64,000 nucleotides of DNA from Fimenecus sp045543095 (GCA_045543095.1 JAZQMC010000025.1:1-64000), one strand, 5' to 3'; positions 24,312 through 33,251 are shown, counted from the first letter of the stretch. The notes: a model not told the origin generated them from the letters alone. Translations and numbers: made by a program.

Positions 24312-25492
24312 TACATTAAACCTCTTTCCTTTTGTATCTTTTCCCAAAGTGGTGACATATCACGAAGACGGTCAATTATTGGGGGTAATTTTTCTAAAAT
24401 ATAATCCATTTCTTCAGGTGTGTTATCTTCACAAAGGCTTAAACGAAGTGAACCGTGTGCAACCTCGTGAACAAGTCCGATTGATAACAATACGTGGCTT
24501 GGGTCAAGTGAGCCCGATGTACAAGCCGAACCTGATGATGCACTTATTCCCATTAAATCGAGATAGAGAAGAAGTGATTCGCCCTCAACACCCTCAAAGC
24601 AAGCACTTACATTACCGGGAAGTCTGTGCTCACGGTCACCGTTGATACGGCTTAAATCGATTTTAAGAATACCTTCAATGAGTTGTTCTCTCATTGCGAT
24701 AAGCTTCTTTGTATTTTCTTCCATATTATCGCAAGCATCCTTAAGTGCTGCTGCCATACCTACGATTGCAGGGACATTCTCTGTACCTGCACGACGATTT
24801 CTCTCTTGTGCACCGCCCTCAATAAGATTAGGAAGTCTTATACCTTTTTTGCAGTAAAGACCGCCAACACCTTTAGGTCCGTGAAATTTATGACCTGAGA
24901 AAGACATCATATCAATATTATCAGCCTTCACATCAACAGGAATGTGTCCTACTGCCTGAACTGCGTCTGTGTGGAAAAGTACGCCTGTTTCACGGCAAAC
25001 TGCACCGATTTCGCGGATTGGCTGAACTGTGCCGATTTCGTTATTGGCATACATAATTGTTACAAGGGCTGTATCATCTTTAATTGCATTCTTTACATCT
25101 TCAACACGCACAAGACCGTTTTCATAAACATCAAGTAAAGTGATTTCAAAGCCCTCTTTTTCGAGTGCATTAAGTGTATGCAAAACTGCGTGATGCTCAA
25201 ATTTTGAGCTGATAATATGCTTTTTGCCTTTTTTAGCCATTAAATGTGCTGCACCTTTGATTGCCCAGTTGTCGCTCTCGCTACCGCCCGATGAAAAATA
25301 AACATCGTTAGGGTCAGCGTTTATGCACTCGGCAATAGTGTTGCGAGCGTCACGCACTGCATGGAAAGCATCTTGTCCGACTGAGTGCAAACTTGATGGA
25401 TTGCCGTAGATTTCTTCAAAGCAAGGCATCATTGCATCAAGTGCTTTTTTTGATATTTTTGTGGTTGCAGCGTTATCTGCATAAACCTTCAT
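24311..25492 (-). CDS. iscS: Cysteine desulfurase, IscS/NifS type
   Basis: Pyridoxal-phosphate enzyme that frees sulfur from cysteine for Fe-S clusters and tRNA thiolation. The 393 residues include YADNAATTK, the PLP Lys in SFSGHKFHGPKGVG and the catalytic Cys loop ASSGSACTSGSLDPSHV. It has its own promoter with an operator-like dyad (25554-25582) and is coupled to iscU. Confidence 0.96.
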   Translation of the reverse strand: MKVYADNAATTKISKKALDAMMPCFEEIYGNPSSLHSVGQDAFHAVRDARNTIAECINADPNDVYFSSGGSESDNWAIKGAAHLMAKKGKKHIISSKFEHHAVLHTLNALEKEGFEITLLDVYENGLVRVEDVKNAIKDDTALVTIMYANNEIGTVQPIREIGAVCRETGVLFHTDAVQAVGHIPVDVKADNIDMMSFSGHKFHGPKGVGGLYCKKGIRLPNLIEGGAQERNRRAGTENVPAIVGMAAALKDACDNMEENTKKLIAMREQLIEGILKIDLSRINGDREHRLPGNVSACFEGVEGESLLLYLDLMGISASSGSACTSGSLDPSHVLLSIGLVHEVAHGSLRLSLCEDNTPEEMDYILEKLPPIIDRLRDMSPLWEKIQKERGLM

Positions 25493-25553
25493 ATATACAT
25501 CTCATTTCATAAGAAAATTATAATTCATAGTGAATTACTGTGAATTCGTATAT

Positions 25554-25582
25554 ATCATACTACTGCGGTATGAATTTGTCAA
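25554..25582 (-). promoter_or_regulatory. iscS promoter with Rrf2-type operator candidate
   Basis: Minus strand TTGACA (25582-25577), a 17-bp spacer and TATGAT (25559-25554). The spacer and -10 hold CATACCGCAGTAGTATG, an imperfect dyad sharing GTAGTAT with the iscR promoter. Confidence 0.6.
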
Positions 25583-25605
25583 TTATAATATAGCCAAAAT
25601 CCCTC

Positions 25606-27963
25606 TTATTTTGCAAAGAATTTTTCGGCTATTCTGACTGACGCCATAGCATCCTTACCGTAAAAATCTGCACCTATGGTTTTTGCGTATTCCTCGGTAA
25701 GCACCGCACCGCCGACCATAACGGCAATTTGCGGATTTTTTGTTTTAAGCAAGCGGATTGTTTTTTCCATTGACGGTACTGTTGTAGTCATTAAAGCAGA
25801 AAGGCCAACCAATTTGATATTTTCTTTTTCCGCTTTTTCAGCAATGGCCTCGGGGGTTATATCTTTGCCCATATCAATAACATCATAACCATAATTTTCA
25901 AGAAGAACTTTTACAATATTTTTGCCGATGTCATGTATATCGCCCTCAACGGTTGCAATGATTATTTTGCCCTTTTCTTCTGATTTTTCACCGCTATCAA
26001 CCATATATTCTTTTATGATTTCAAAGCTTTCGCCTGCAGTTTCGGCACTCATTAAAAGTCCGGGTAAAAATATTTTATTTTCTTCAAAGCCCTTACCTAC
26101 TTCGTTAAGTGCCGGAACTAAAATACCGTCAATTATTTCAAGCGGTGTTTTAGTTTTAAGTTCAATTTTTGTCTGCTCTTTTGCCTGAGATTTAAGTCCC
26201 TTTATAACTGCTGTTTTCAAATCAACGTCCGTTGTTTTGATTTCAGCTTTTGCATCAGTAACATTGGCGATATACTGCTCAAAATTCTCGTCTAATCCGC
26301 AAAGTGCACAGTATGAATAATATGAATTCATCATAGCGTCACTTTTGGGATTGATAATACCCGCACTCAAACCCTTTTGCATTGCAAGAGTGAAAAATGC
26401 AGAGTTGAGAAGTTCACGATTTGGGAGCCCGAATGAAACATTTGACACACCGAGAACAGTTTTAACGCCTAAATCATTTGTAAGTCTTTCAATACATTCA
26501 AGCGTGATTTTTGCGTTATCTTTGTTTGTGCTCACCGTCATACAAAGCGGGTCAAACACAAGATTTTCTTTGACTATTCCGTAGCTTTCGGCTTTAGTTA
26601 TGATGCGTTCTGCAATATTTATTCTGCCCTCTACGGTTTCGGGAATTCCGTTTTCGTCAAGGGTTAAGCAGACAATTACACCGCCGTATTTTTTAACCAA
26701 CGGAAAAACCTCATCCATAACTTTTTCTTTACCGTTAACGGAATTCACCATTGCCTTTCCGTTATAAATGCGAAGAGCTTTTTCCATAGCCACGGGGTCG
26801 GAGGTATCAATCTGCAAAGGAGTATCGAGAATGCTTTGAAGCCCTATAACTGCATTATACATCATTTGTGGTTCATCAATTTCGGGAAGCCCCACATTCA
26901 CATCAAGCACATCTGCACCCGCGTCTGCTTGGGTTACGCCCTCACGGTAGATATAATCCATATCATTATTTCGGAGTGCCTCTTTAAGCATTTTTTTGCC
27001 TGTGGGGTTTATTCTCTCGCCTATAATAATAGGTTTATCTTGGAAAATTACTGTTTTTGAATATGATGTTACTGCAGTAATCTGTTTTTTGCTGATTTTT
27101 TCAATTTGCTCATTTTTACACAAATCAATCATAGCTTTTATGTGGTCGGGAGTTGTACCGCAACAACCACCCAATGCACAAGCACCATTTTTAAGGATTT
27201 GTAGCTGTTTTTGTGCAAATTCTTCAAAAGTTACATTGTAGGTTGTAACTCCGTTAATGCTTATGGGCAAGCCCGCATTGGGCTGAATAAACATTGGTGT
27301 TGAAGAATATTTCTTCATTTCTTTTAAAAGCTCAAGCATCTGGTCAGGTCCAAGTCCGCAGTTCATACCGATACCGTCAACACCCAAGCCCTCAAGGGTT
27401 ATAACTGCAGTTTTAATGTCTGCACCTGTTAAAAGTATGCCTTTACTGTCAAAAATCATTGACACAAGCACGGGTAAATCCGCATTTTCTTTTGCGGCTA
27501 AAACTGCGGATTTAATTTCGTATAAATCCCCCATTGTTTCAATGAGAATTAAATCTGCACCCGCATTTGCACCGGCAATAACCTGTTCTTTATAAAGGTC
27601 ATAAGCAGTTTGAAACTCCAAATCGCCATAAGGCTTTAAAAGTTTGCCGAGCGGACCGACATCAAGAGCAACAAAAGCATTTTTACCACTTTTTTTTATA
27701 GTGTTTTTTGTGATTTCAACGGCTTTTGTAATAATCTCATTCACATTATCAAATTTAAGTGAATTCGCACCGAATGTGTTGGTGGTGATTATATTACAGC
27801 CCGCATCCAAATATGATTTATGCACTCTCTCAACGATTTCGGGAGAATGAATATTCAGATTTTCGGGCAACTCACCTTTACGAAGTCCGTTTTTTTGGAG
27901 TTCAGTGCCCATTGCACCGTCAAAAAACAATATTGAATTATTAAATAGTTCTTTGAATTTCAT
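25606..27963 (-). CDS. metH: Cobalamin-dependent methionine synthase, short form
   Basis: Moves a methyl group from methyltetrahydrofolate through cobalamin to homocysteine. The 785 residues hold a homocysteine domain (1-290, zinc Cys in GGCCGTTPDH), a pterin domain (about 310-570, IIIGERINPTGKK), a cobalamin cap and a B12-binding domain with DIHDIGKN (about 665). The C-terminal reactivation domain of E. coli MetH is missing; it is encoded as a separate protein four bases upstream. The usual Clostridia arrangement is similar. Confidence 0.94.
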   Translation of the reverse strand: MKFKELFNNSILFFDGAMGTELQKNGLRKGELPENLNIHSPEIVERVHKSYLDAGCNIITTNTFGANSLKFDNVNEIITKAVEITKNTIKKSGKNAFVALDVGPLGKLLKPYGDLEFQTAYDLYKEQVIAGANAGADLILIETMGDLYEIKSAVLAAKENADLPVLVSMIFDSKGILLTGADIKTAVITLEGLGVDGIGMNCGLGPDQMLELLKEMKKYSSTPMFIQPNAGLPISINGVTTYNVTFEEFAQKQLQILKNGACALGGCCGTTPDHIKAMIDLCKNEQIEKISKKQITAVTSYSKTVIFQDKPIIIGERINPTGKKMLKEALRNNDMDYIYREGVTQADAGADVLDVNVGLPEIDEPQMMYNAVIGLQSILDTPLQIDTSDPVAMEKALRIYNGKAMVNSVNGKEKVMDEVFPLVKKYGGVIVCLTLDENGIPETVEGRINIAERIITKAESYGIVKENLVFDPLCMTVSTNKDNAKITLECIERLTNDLGVKTVLGVSNVSFGLPNRELLNSAFFTLAMQKGLSAGIINPKSDAMMNSYYSYCALCGLDENFEQYIANVTDAKAEIKTTDVDLKTAVIKGLKSQAKEQTKIELKTKTPLEIIDGILVPALNEVGKGFEENKIFLPGLLMSAETAGESFEIIKEYMVDSGEKSEEKGKIIIATVEGDIHDIGKNIVKVLLENYGYDVIDMGKDITPEAIAEKAEKENIKLVGLSALMTTTVPSMEKTIRLLKTKNPQIAVMVGGAVLTEEYAKTIGADFYGKDAMASVRIAEKFFAK

Positions 27964-27967
27964 AATA

Positions 27968-28543
27968 TCAATCCTTTGTTACGCCAATAAAGGCAGTAAC
28001 AGTTTTTGTGGGAGTCATCATAAAATTTTCTGAAAGCGTTACTCCCATTTGTTTTGTCATTGGTAAAAGTTTGAAGAAATCCGCCTGTGAAGAAATATCA
28101 AGGCCGCCGTAACCTGGGCTGAATCGATATTTATGGTCGCCATTTATGGTGTTTTTCAGTTCTTCACAAGCAATATCGCAAAGATTTTCTACAAGGGACG
28201 CACCCACACAATGAACAATACTTGTCATTGCCGCGTCTGTTACCGAGTATTTGCGGACGAGAGTATCTGCACCGACGCCAAGAGTTGCACCAAAAAGAAT
28301 AATTACATTCGAGTCTTTTAAGTGACTTAAAAGTTTTGCACTTTTGAATTCAACATCGTCAATGATTATTCCGTCGTTTATTCTTGTGAAATCATATTCT
28401 TTGTAAATATATTTCGGTGTAATCACCTTACAAAGTTCGTTGTATGCAACTTCACAGAGGTCACATATTTCTTCACTGGGCTCTGCACCATGTTTATAGC
28501 CCATATAGCGAGCTGTTTCGTGTAAATCGTATTTTAACAGCAT
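27968..28543 (-). CDS. Stand-alone methionine synthase activation protein
   Basis: A 191-residue protein resembling the reactivation domain at the end of full-length MetH, which binds S-adenosylmethionine and recharges oxidised cobalamin. The segment RFSPGYGGLDISSQADFF and the end MMTPTKTVTAFIGV match that domain. It sits between iscR (10-base overlap) and metH (four-base gap), supplying in trans the part the MetH here lacks. AAGG precedes ATG 28543 by nine bases. Confidence 0.85.
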   Translation of the reverse strand: MLLKYDLHETARYMGYKHGAEPSEEICDLCEVAYNELCKVITPKYIYKEYDFTRINDGIIIDDVEFKSAKLLSHLKDSNVIILFGATLGVGADTLVRKYSVTDAAMTSIVHCVGASLVENLCDIACEELKNTINGDHKYRFSPGYGGLDISSQADFFKLLPMTKQMGVTLSENFMMTPTKTVTAFIGVTKD

Positions 28544-28968
28544 CCGCAGTTACCTTTTTCCTTCTGTTTATCAACCAAATACTGCAAAGTGATTGAGTCA
28601 ACAACCTTATTAACTGCATCAAGTACACATTGCCAGATTTCAAGAGTTACGCAATCCATACAATTCTCGCAGGTGTTTTCGTCAGTTTCAAGACAAGCAA
28701 CGGGGGCAAGACTACCCTCGGTAACGCGAAGAATCTCGCCAACGGTGTAGTCACTTGGCTCTCTTGTTAATTTATAGCCACCCTGTGCACCGCGGGTGCT
28801 TTCAACAAGATTTTCTTTGGCAAGTAGTTTGATAATCTGTTCAAGGTATTTTTCACTTATACCCTGCCTTGTGGCAATGGATTTTATTGAGATATAGCCA
28901 TCTTCTTTATGGATTGCCAAATCGGTCATAAGACGAAGTGCATATCTGCCTTTTGTTGAGATTTTCAT
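28534..28968 (-). CDS. iscR: Rrf2-family Fe-S regulator, IscR-like
   Basis: A 144-residue regulator that senses Fe-S status. The winged helix has MKISTKGRYALRLMTDLA, ISEKYLEQIIKLLAKENLVE and GAQGGYKLTREPSDYTVGEI. The putative cluster Cys are in ACLETDENTCENCMDC, and the C-terminus adds NCGCC, which could be a further site. ATG 28968 is chosen over 28977 for its distance to AAAGG. It overlaps the methionine synthase activation gene and its own promoter has an operator-like dyad. Confidence 0.9.
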   Translation of the reverse strand: MKISTKGRYALRLMTDLAIHKEDGYISIKSIATRQGISEKYLEQIIKLLAKENLVESTRGAQGGYKLTREPSDYTVGEILRVTEGSLAPVACLETDENTCENCMDCVTLEIWQCVLDAVNKVVDSITLQYLVDKQKEKGNCGCC

Positions 28969-29001
28969 ATTTATCATAACCTTTATTTAAAGTTCTAATT
29001 T

Positions 29002-29030
29002 AATATACTACAAAGTTAGTAGGAATTCAA
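29002..29030 (-). promoter_or_regulatory. iscR promoter with operator-like dyad
   Basis: Minus strand TTGAAT (29030-29025), a 17-bp spacer and TATATT (29007-29002). The spacer reads TCCTACTAACTTTGTAG with CTAC...GTAG arms, in the style of clostridial Rrf2 sites. Confidence 0.6.
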
Positions 29031-29129
29031 GAGTTAATTCATATAAATTTGGTGGGAATTAGAATTTATGTAAAATGATTTTACATTTGTTTTATAAATT
29101 GGAAATTTGTAGAGTTAGGCAAAGAAAAA

Positions 29130-29148
29130 GCGTGGTCAAAGACCACGC
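29130..29148 (-). terminator. Terminator of the GtrA pair
   Basis: GCGTGGTC-AAA-GACCACGC. On the minus strand TTTTTCTTT follows. Confidence 0.82.
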
Positions 29149-29160
29149 CACTCTATATTT

Positions 29161-29619
29161 TTATTTATTTTCTGCTTTTTCTTTCTCTTTTTCTGCGAGT
29201 TTATTGGTATTCATTGAGTTGCGATAAATCCAGAAACGATTTACAAGGAATGCGGTTGTGACATTTGAGAGCATTGTCACCACAAGCACTATATACTCAT
29301 TTACCCCTGCATTTTCAGCAAGGTCGCCGAGATATGTTGCGGTGGGAATAAAAACCACATAATAAAACGCAAGCTTTGCCATTGCCACAGGAACATTATT
29401 GGCTGATTTAAATGTATAACGGCGGTTTACCGTAAATCCGTAAAGCACAGAAAGAATTATTGCGGGCAGATAACTCGCCCAATAATCAAGCTTTGCAACC
29501 TCATTAAGCAAAGTAAAAATGACGCTTTGGATTATTCCCGAGCCCAGAGAAAAGAATAAAAATTTAACAATTTGTATAGCTGTTTGTTTTGGCGTGAGTT
29601 TCTCTTTATTCTCCATCAT
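29161..29619 (-). CDS. GtrA-like membrane protein, copy 2
   Basis: A 152-residue protein with four membrane helices. The family hallmark is YGFTVNRRYTFKSANN, and VNRFWIYRNS closes the fourth helix. GtrA proteins are thought to flip undecaprenyl-linked sugars or partner glycosyltransferases. It overlaps the end of the first copy by 14 bases; the start is 29619 (MMENKEK), judged by distance to AAAAGG, though nearby ATGs are possible. The two copies share most of the fold, so this is a tandem duplication. Confidence 0.85.
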   Translation of the reverse strand: MMENKEKLTPKQTAIQIVKFLFFSLGSGIIQSVIFTLLNEVAKLDYWASYLPAIILSVLYGFTVNRRYTFKSANNVPVAMAKLAFYYVVFIPTATYLGDLAENAGVNEYIVLVVTMLSNVTTAFLVNRFWIYRNSMNTNKLAEKEKEKAENK

Positions 29620-30055
29620 TGTCATTTTCCTTTTTAGCAAGATTGTTTGTATTTATAGAACCACGATAAACTACAAATCTGCAATAAAGATATTCAGTAA
29701 TAAGATTGCAAGTCATTGTAACAGCTTCAACTATGTAGTTGTTAACTCCCGCATTCTCGGCTAACTGACCAAGATACAATGAAACAGGAGTAAACACACA
29801 ATAGAAAAGTGCGACTTTGAGCATTGCAATGGGTACATTTGTTGCAGATTTGAATGTAAATTTACGATTTACTGTAAAGTTGTAAAGAACTGACAAAATT
29901 AGTGACGGAAGATATGCCTTCCAATGCTCACAGTCTGTTAGCTCGTGAATGATTGTGTAAGAAACAATCTGAATTATGCCCGCACCCATTGAGAATGCTA
30001 CGAATTTAAGCACCTGAATTATAGTTTCTTTTGTTGTAAGCTTTTGATTTGCCAT
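29606..30055 (-). CDS. GtrA-like membrane protein, copy 1
   Basis: A 149-residue, four-helix protein. It shares with copy 2 the segments YLPSLILSVLY (YLPAIILSVLY), FTVNRKFTFKSATNVPIAM and the tail SINTNNLAKKE (SMNTNKLAEKE). AAAGGGG lies eight bases before ATG 30055, and its sigma-A promoter is at 30085-30113. The glycopolymer enzyme at 30729 lies close but is divergent. A role in lipid-linked sugar transfer is a family-level guess. Confidence 0.86.
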   Translation of the reverse strand: MANQKLTTKETIIQVLKFVAFSMGAGIIQIVSYTIIHELTDCEHWKAYLPSLILSVLYNFTVNRKFTFKSATNVPIAMLKVALFYCVFTPVSLYLGQLAENAGVNNYIVEAVTMTCNLITEYLYCRFVVYRGSINTNNLAKKENDNDGE

Positions 30056-30084
30056 AAGCACATCCCCTTTCGATTTATGATTTA

Positions 30085-30113
30085 ATTATATAATTGTGAG
30101 GTGGGAATGTCAA
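30085..30113 (-). promoter_or_regulatory. Sigma-A promoter of the GtrA pair
   Basis: Minus strand TTGACA (30113-30108), a 17-bp spacer and TATAAT (30090-30085). Confidence 0.8.
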
Positions 30114-30129
30114 TAAATAAAAAAGTAAT

Positions 30130-30149
30130 GGCGGGGTTACTCCCCCGCC
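30130..30149 (-). terminator. Terminator of the TM2-domain gene
   Basis: GGCGGGG-TTACTC-CCCCGCC, with ATTACTTTTTTATT following on the minus strand. Its sequence is close to the palindromic modules at 41003 and 51762, so this terminator and the repeat family may be one thing. Confidence 0.75.
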
Positions 30150-30164
30150 ACTCTGTTATATCAT

Positions 30165-30413
30165 TTAGTTTTTAATTGGTAAACCTGCACCATCTTTAAA
30201 TGAGCCGCAAAGAATCATAATAAAATCGATAAGTGCACCGATTCCAAAGCAACCTGCTGTGAGAAGCCAAAGAATTCCTGTTCCAACTTTACCTACATAG
30301 AAGCGATGAATACCAAGGCCACCAAGGAAAAAGCAAAGAAGTGCAGCAGCAAGTTTTGATTTTGGTGACACTGCGGGAGCAGTTTCAATTACAACATTAA
30401 CCTGATTATCCAT
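30165..30413 (-). CDS. TM2-domain membrane protein
   Basis: An 82-residue protein with a short Val/Pro-rich start and a TM2 domain: KSKLAAALLCFFLGGLGIHR, FYVGKVGTGILWLLT and the end IMILCGSFKDGAG. TM2 proteins are two-helix proteins of unknown role, common in host-associated bacteria. ATG 30413 has GGAGG at good spacing, and the gene has its own promoter and terminator. Confidence 0.9.
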   Translation of the reverse strand: MDNQVNVVIETAPAVSPKSKLAAALLCFFLGGLGIHRFYVGKVGTGILWLLTAGCFGIGALIDFIMILCGSFKDGAGLPIKN

Positions 30414-30458
30414 AAAATAATCCTCCTCAAAAATAATTGAGTTTATAACTCTACTCAT

Positions 30459-30486
30459 ATTATACATAATATTCAAAAATTGTCAA
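30459..30486 (-). promoter_or_regulatory. Sigma-A promoter of the TM2-domain gene
   Basis: Minus strand TTGACA (30486-30481), a 16-bp spacer and TATAAT (30464-30459). Confidence 0.8.
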
Positions 30487-30634
30487 TAACTGTCGCAAAA
30501 TATATTAAAATTAACTATAAATGATTTGCCTTCATAATTTAAAGGAATTAAATTATATATATTTTTATCAACAACCCATTGCTTTTCGATTAGTTATATT
30601 TAGTTTTAAAAACCATTTCTCCCTTTAGCAACAG

Positions 30635-30663
30635 TTGATTTTTGTTATTACTTATGCTATAAT
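30635..30663 (+). promoter_or_regulatory. Sigma-A promoter of the glycopolymer gene
   Basis: TTGATT (30635-30640), a 17-bp spacer and TATAAT (30658-30663). A hairpin (GCGATA...TATCGC) follows in the leader at about 30677-30697. Confidence 0.7.
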
Positions 30664-30728
30664 AAATAAAATACATGCGATATTGTTAAGGTATCGCATT
30701 TAATCTTGTGGAGGAGTGTGTATTTGTA

Positions 30729-33245
30729 ATGGAAAAAGGTAAAGTTTCCGTCATTATACCCGCATATAATGTGGAAAAATACATCTTTAAATGTGTTAAT
30801 TCCGTACTTACACAGACATATCAAAATTTTGAAATTATCATCGTTAATGATGGCTCTGCTGATAATACTTATGAGTGTATGAAGACACTTAGTGCTATGG
30901 ATAATAGAATCAAAATTTTTGATTCTGAAAATCATGGACAAGGATACCAGCGAAATCACATGCTTGAGCATGCTCAAGGTGATTATATATTGTTTTTGGA
31001 CTCTGATGATTATTTAGAGCCCCACACACTTGAATTGACTGTCAAAAGAATAACCGAAGACCAAAGTGACCTTGTTTATTTTGACTGGAAGTATTATTCT
31101 GACACTACCGGAAGATTCAATTACAAAAACAAAGAAATCTTTTTTGGCAAAAAAACACTTGAAGGAAATGATTGTCTTTTACTTTTATCAATCAGCCCAT
31201 ATTTTTCTGTTAACCGACTTTATTCAAAAGAGTTCTTGATGAACAATAACATCAAATATGGTGAGGGTTATTTGTATGAGGACAATCCTTTTATTGTTGC
31301 AACTGCTTTTTATGCTAAAAAGATTTCAATTATTCACTCACCTTTATATGTTGTTCGCGTTTCAGGAACATCATCAACAAAAAGTAATACCAACACAGAT
31401 GTGCACTATATAGGATTTCTTAAGTCAGTTAAGACATGTAAAGAAATTCTACAGCAGAAACCTGACGAAAAGCATTACTATTATTATAAATATGCACTTA
31501 CAAGATATTTCCTTTACATTCGCACCCGCATTCCCCACAAACTTAAAAGACAGTTCACCAAAGAATTTTTAGACTTATTAAGCGATGTTGACATTAAGGT
31601 GTTGTCTAAAAAAGACAAGGTAATGAAACTGTTTTTAAAACACGATGTATTTAGAAAGAAAAAATATGGCTATCTTAATCTTGTAAATTATTATTTTACA
31701 GAACTGAAACCAGAAAGAAAAAAGATTAAAAAAGCACTTAAAACAAAAAAGAATGCCATTTTACTTCCATTTAAAAACCTTTTAAGAAAACTTAAAAACA
31801 AACCCACTCCCCCTAATCAGTCAAATGAATATAAAAAGTATTTGAATTCTCCTCTTAAAGATAACACCGTGTTGTTTTTAGGATTTGATTTCAGATATAC
31901 GGGAAACTCAAGATATTTATTTGAATTAATGACTAAAGAACCTTCTGATAAAACTATTTATTTTGCTACAAGTGATAAATCAGTTGATGAAAAGTATAGA
32001 TTAGAACCCAAGAGTGTTAAATTCTATGAGATATTAGCGACTGCTAATGTACTTATTTATGAGTCATGGACACCACCTGCATTCCGCAAGCGTCTTAATT
32101 CTACATGGATTCAGTTATGGCACGGCACCCCTCTTAAAAAGATGCTTTTTGACTCGGAAGAAACTGAAATTATTACTAAAAGAGATAATCATAAAATCAA
32201 TAAATATATTGATATTCAAAAATGGGACTATCTTGTAACTGATAATCCTAATATTAATAAATATTTTGAAACTTCTTTCTTATTGCCTGAAAAGAATTTT
32301 ATTCCTTGCGGTTATCCCAGAGTAAAATACCTTGCAGATAACAGAAATAATGAAACTCTTAAAAATGAGATTAAAGAAAAATATAATATCGAAAATGGCA
32401 AAGAAATAGTTGTTTATTTACCTACATGGCGAGATTACAATTATGGTAAGACTGAACATTTCGATAATGATTATCTTCTTGATACTAATCTTTTCCAAGA
32501 AAAACTTGGTGACAAGTATTTAGTTATTGACAAAAATCACACATATCTCAATACTTCTTCAACCGCAAATCAAGAAATGGAAACTCAAGAACTCTTGTTA
32601 ATAGCAGATTATCTTGTTACTGACTATTCTTCAGTTATGTTTGACGCTTTTGCAATTGATATTCCAGTTGCTATTTATTGTAACGACTTTGAAAAATACC
32701 AAAAGTCAAGAGGCGTTTACCCTGAAATGTGGGAAGATTTGAAGCCGTATGTTTCTACCGATATTGACTCATTGTGTAATATGGTTAAAAGCTATGAATA
32801 CGGTTCAGCTTATCAATATATTAAAGAATACTATTGCTTTAAAGATAATGTAAAATGGTTATTGAAGAAAATTGATAATGCTTTGATTACACGAAATGCA
32901 AGAAAAAGAATTCTTTTCTTATTCGACGATGAATCAGGTCTTACCGCTAACACACTCAGCTCTCTTCGTCAAGCCTCTGAGCTTGGTGACGAATTATTTG
33001 TGCTTGTTGACAGCAAGAGCAAAAAGCGAAGTGAATTATATCCATACAAATTCGAATTAGAAGAATTAAAACACGTAGATTGTGTAATAATTAAAGATAA
33101 TTCATCTACAGACGAGATATTACAAAACAACTACATTGATGTAATAGCGTTAGAGGATACTCCTGAAAATAGACGCAAATACGAAAATATGTATAATGAT
33201 TATGAAATGATATTCTTAAAAAAACAATTTAAGGATATTGATTAA
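30729..33245 (+). CDS. Three-domain glycopolymer enzyme: GT2, CDP-glycerol-type transferase, degenerate TagD-like tail
   Basis: An 838-residue protein. Residues 4-235 are a GT2 glycosyltransferase (VSVIIPAYNVEKYIFKCVNS, VNDGSADNT, FLDSDDYLEP). A basic linker follows, then a TagF/TarF-like glycerophosphotransferase (about 372-735) with IQLWHGTPLKKM, YLPTWRDYNYG and VTDYSSVMFDA. The last 100 residues align by eye with TagD cytidylyltransferases (LGDELFVLV, HVDCVI, NYIDVIALED), but the HxGH site is replaced by TANT. It likely builds a teichoic-acid-like or capsule polymer. ATG 30729 lies 12 bases past GGAGGAG. The gene is visibly A/T-richer than its neighbours and may be acquired. Confidence 0.85.
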   Translation: MEKGKVSVIIPAYNVEKYIFKCVNSVLTQTYQNFEIIIVNDGSADNTYECMKTLSAMDNRIKIFDSENHGQGYQRNHMLEHAQGDYILFLDSDDYLEPHTLELTVKRITEDQSDLVYFDWKYYSDTTGRFNYKNKEIFFGKKTLEGNDCLLLLSISPYFSVNRLYSKEFLMNNNIKYGEGYLYEDNPFIVATAFYAKKISIIHSPLYVVRVSGTSSTKSNTNTDVHYIGFLKSVKTCKEILQQKPDEKHYYYYKYALTRYFLYIRTRIPHKLKRQFTKEFLDLLSDVDIKVLSKKDKVMKLFLKHDVFRKKKYGYLNLVNYYFTELKPERKKIKKALKTKKNAILLPFKNLLRKLKNKPTPPNQSNEYKKYLNSPLKDNTVLFLGFDFRYTGNSRYLFELMTKEPSDKTIYFATSDKSVDEKYRLEPKSVKFYEILATANVLIYESWTPPAFRKRLNSTWIQLWHGTPLKKMLFDSEETEIITKRDNHKINKYIDIQKWDYLVTDNPNINKYFETSFLLPEKNFIPCGYPRVKYLADNRNNETLKNEIKEKYNIENGKEIVVYLPTWRDYNYGKTEHFDNDYLLDTNLFQEKLGDKYLVIDKNHTYLNTSSTANQEMETQELLLIADYLVTDYSSVMFDAFAIDIPVAIYCNDFEKYQKSRGVYPEMWEDLKPYVSTDIDSLCNMVKSYEYGSAYQYIKEYYCFKDNVKWLLKKIDNALITRNARKRILFLFDDESGLTANTLSSLRQASELGDELFVLVDSKSKKRSELYPYKFELEELKHVDCVIIKDNSSTDEILQNNYIDVIALEDTPENRRKYENMYNDYEMIFLKKQFKDID

Positions 33246-33251
33246 AAAGTT

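Noticed and set aside
30708..30728. Upstream GTG start for the glycopolymer enzyme
   Set aside because: That GTG lies within the GGAGGAG ribosome site; the ATG at 30729 is followed by a standard GT2 start.
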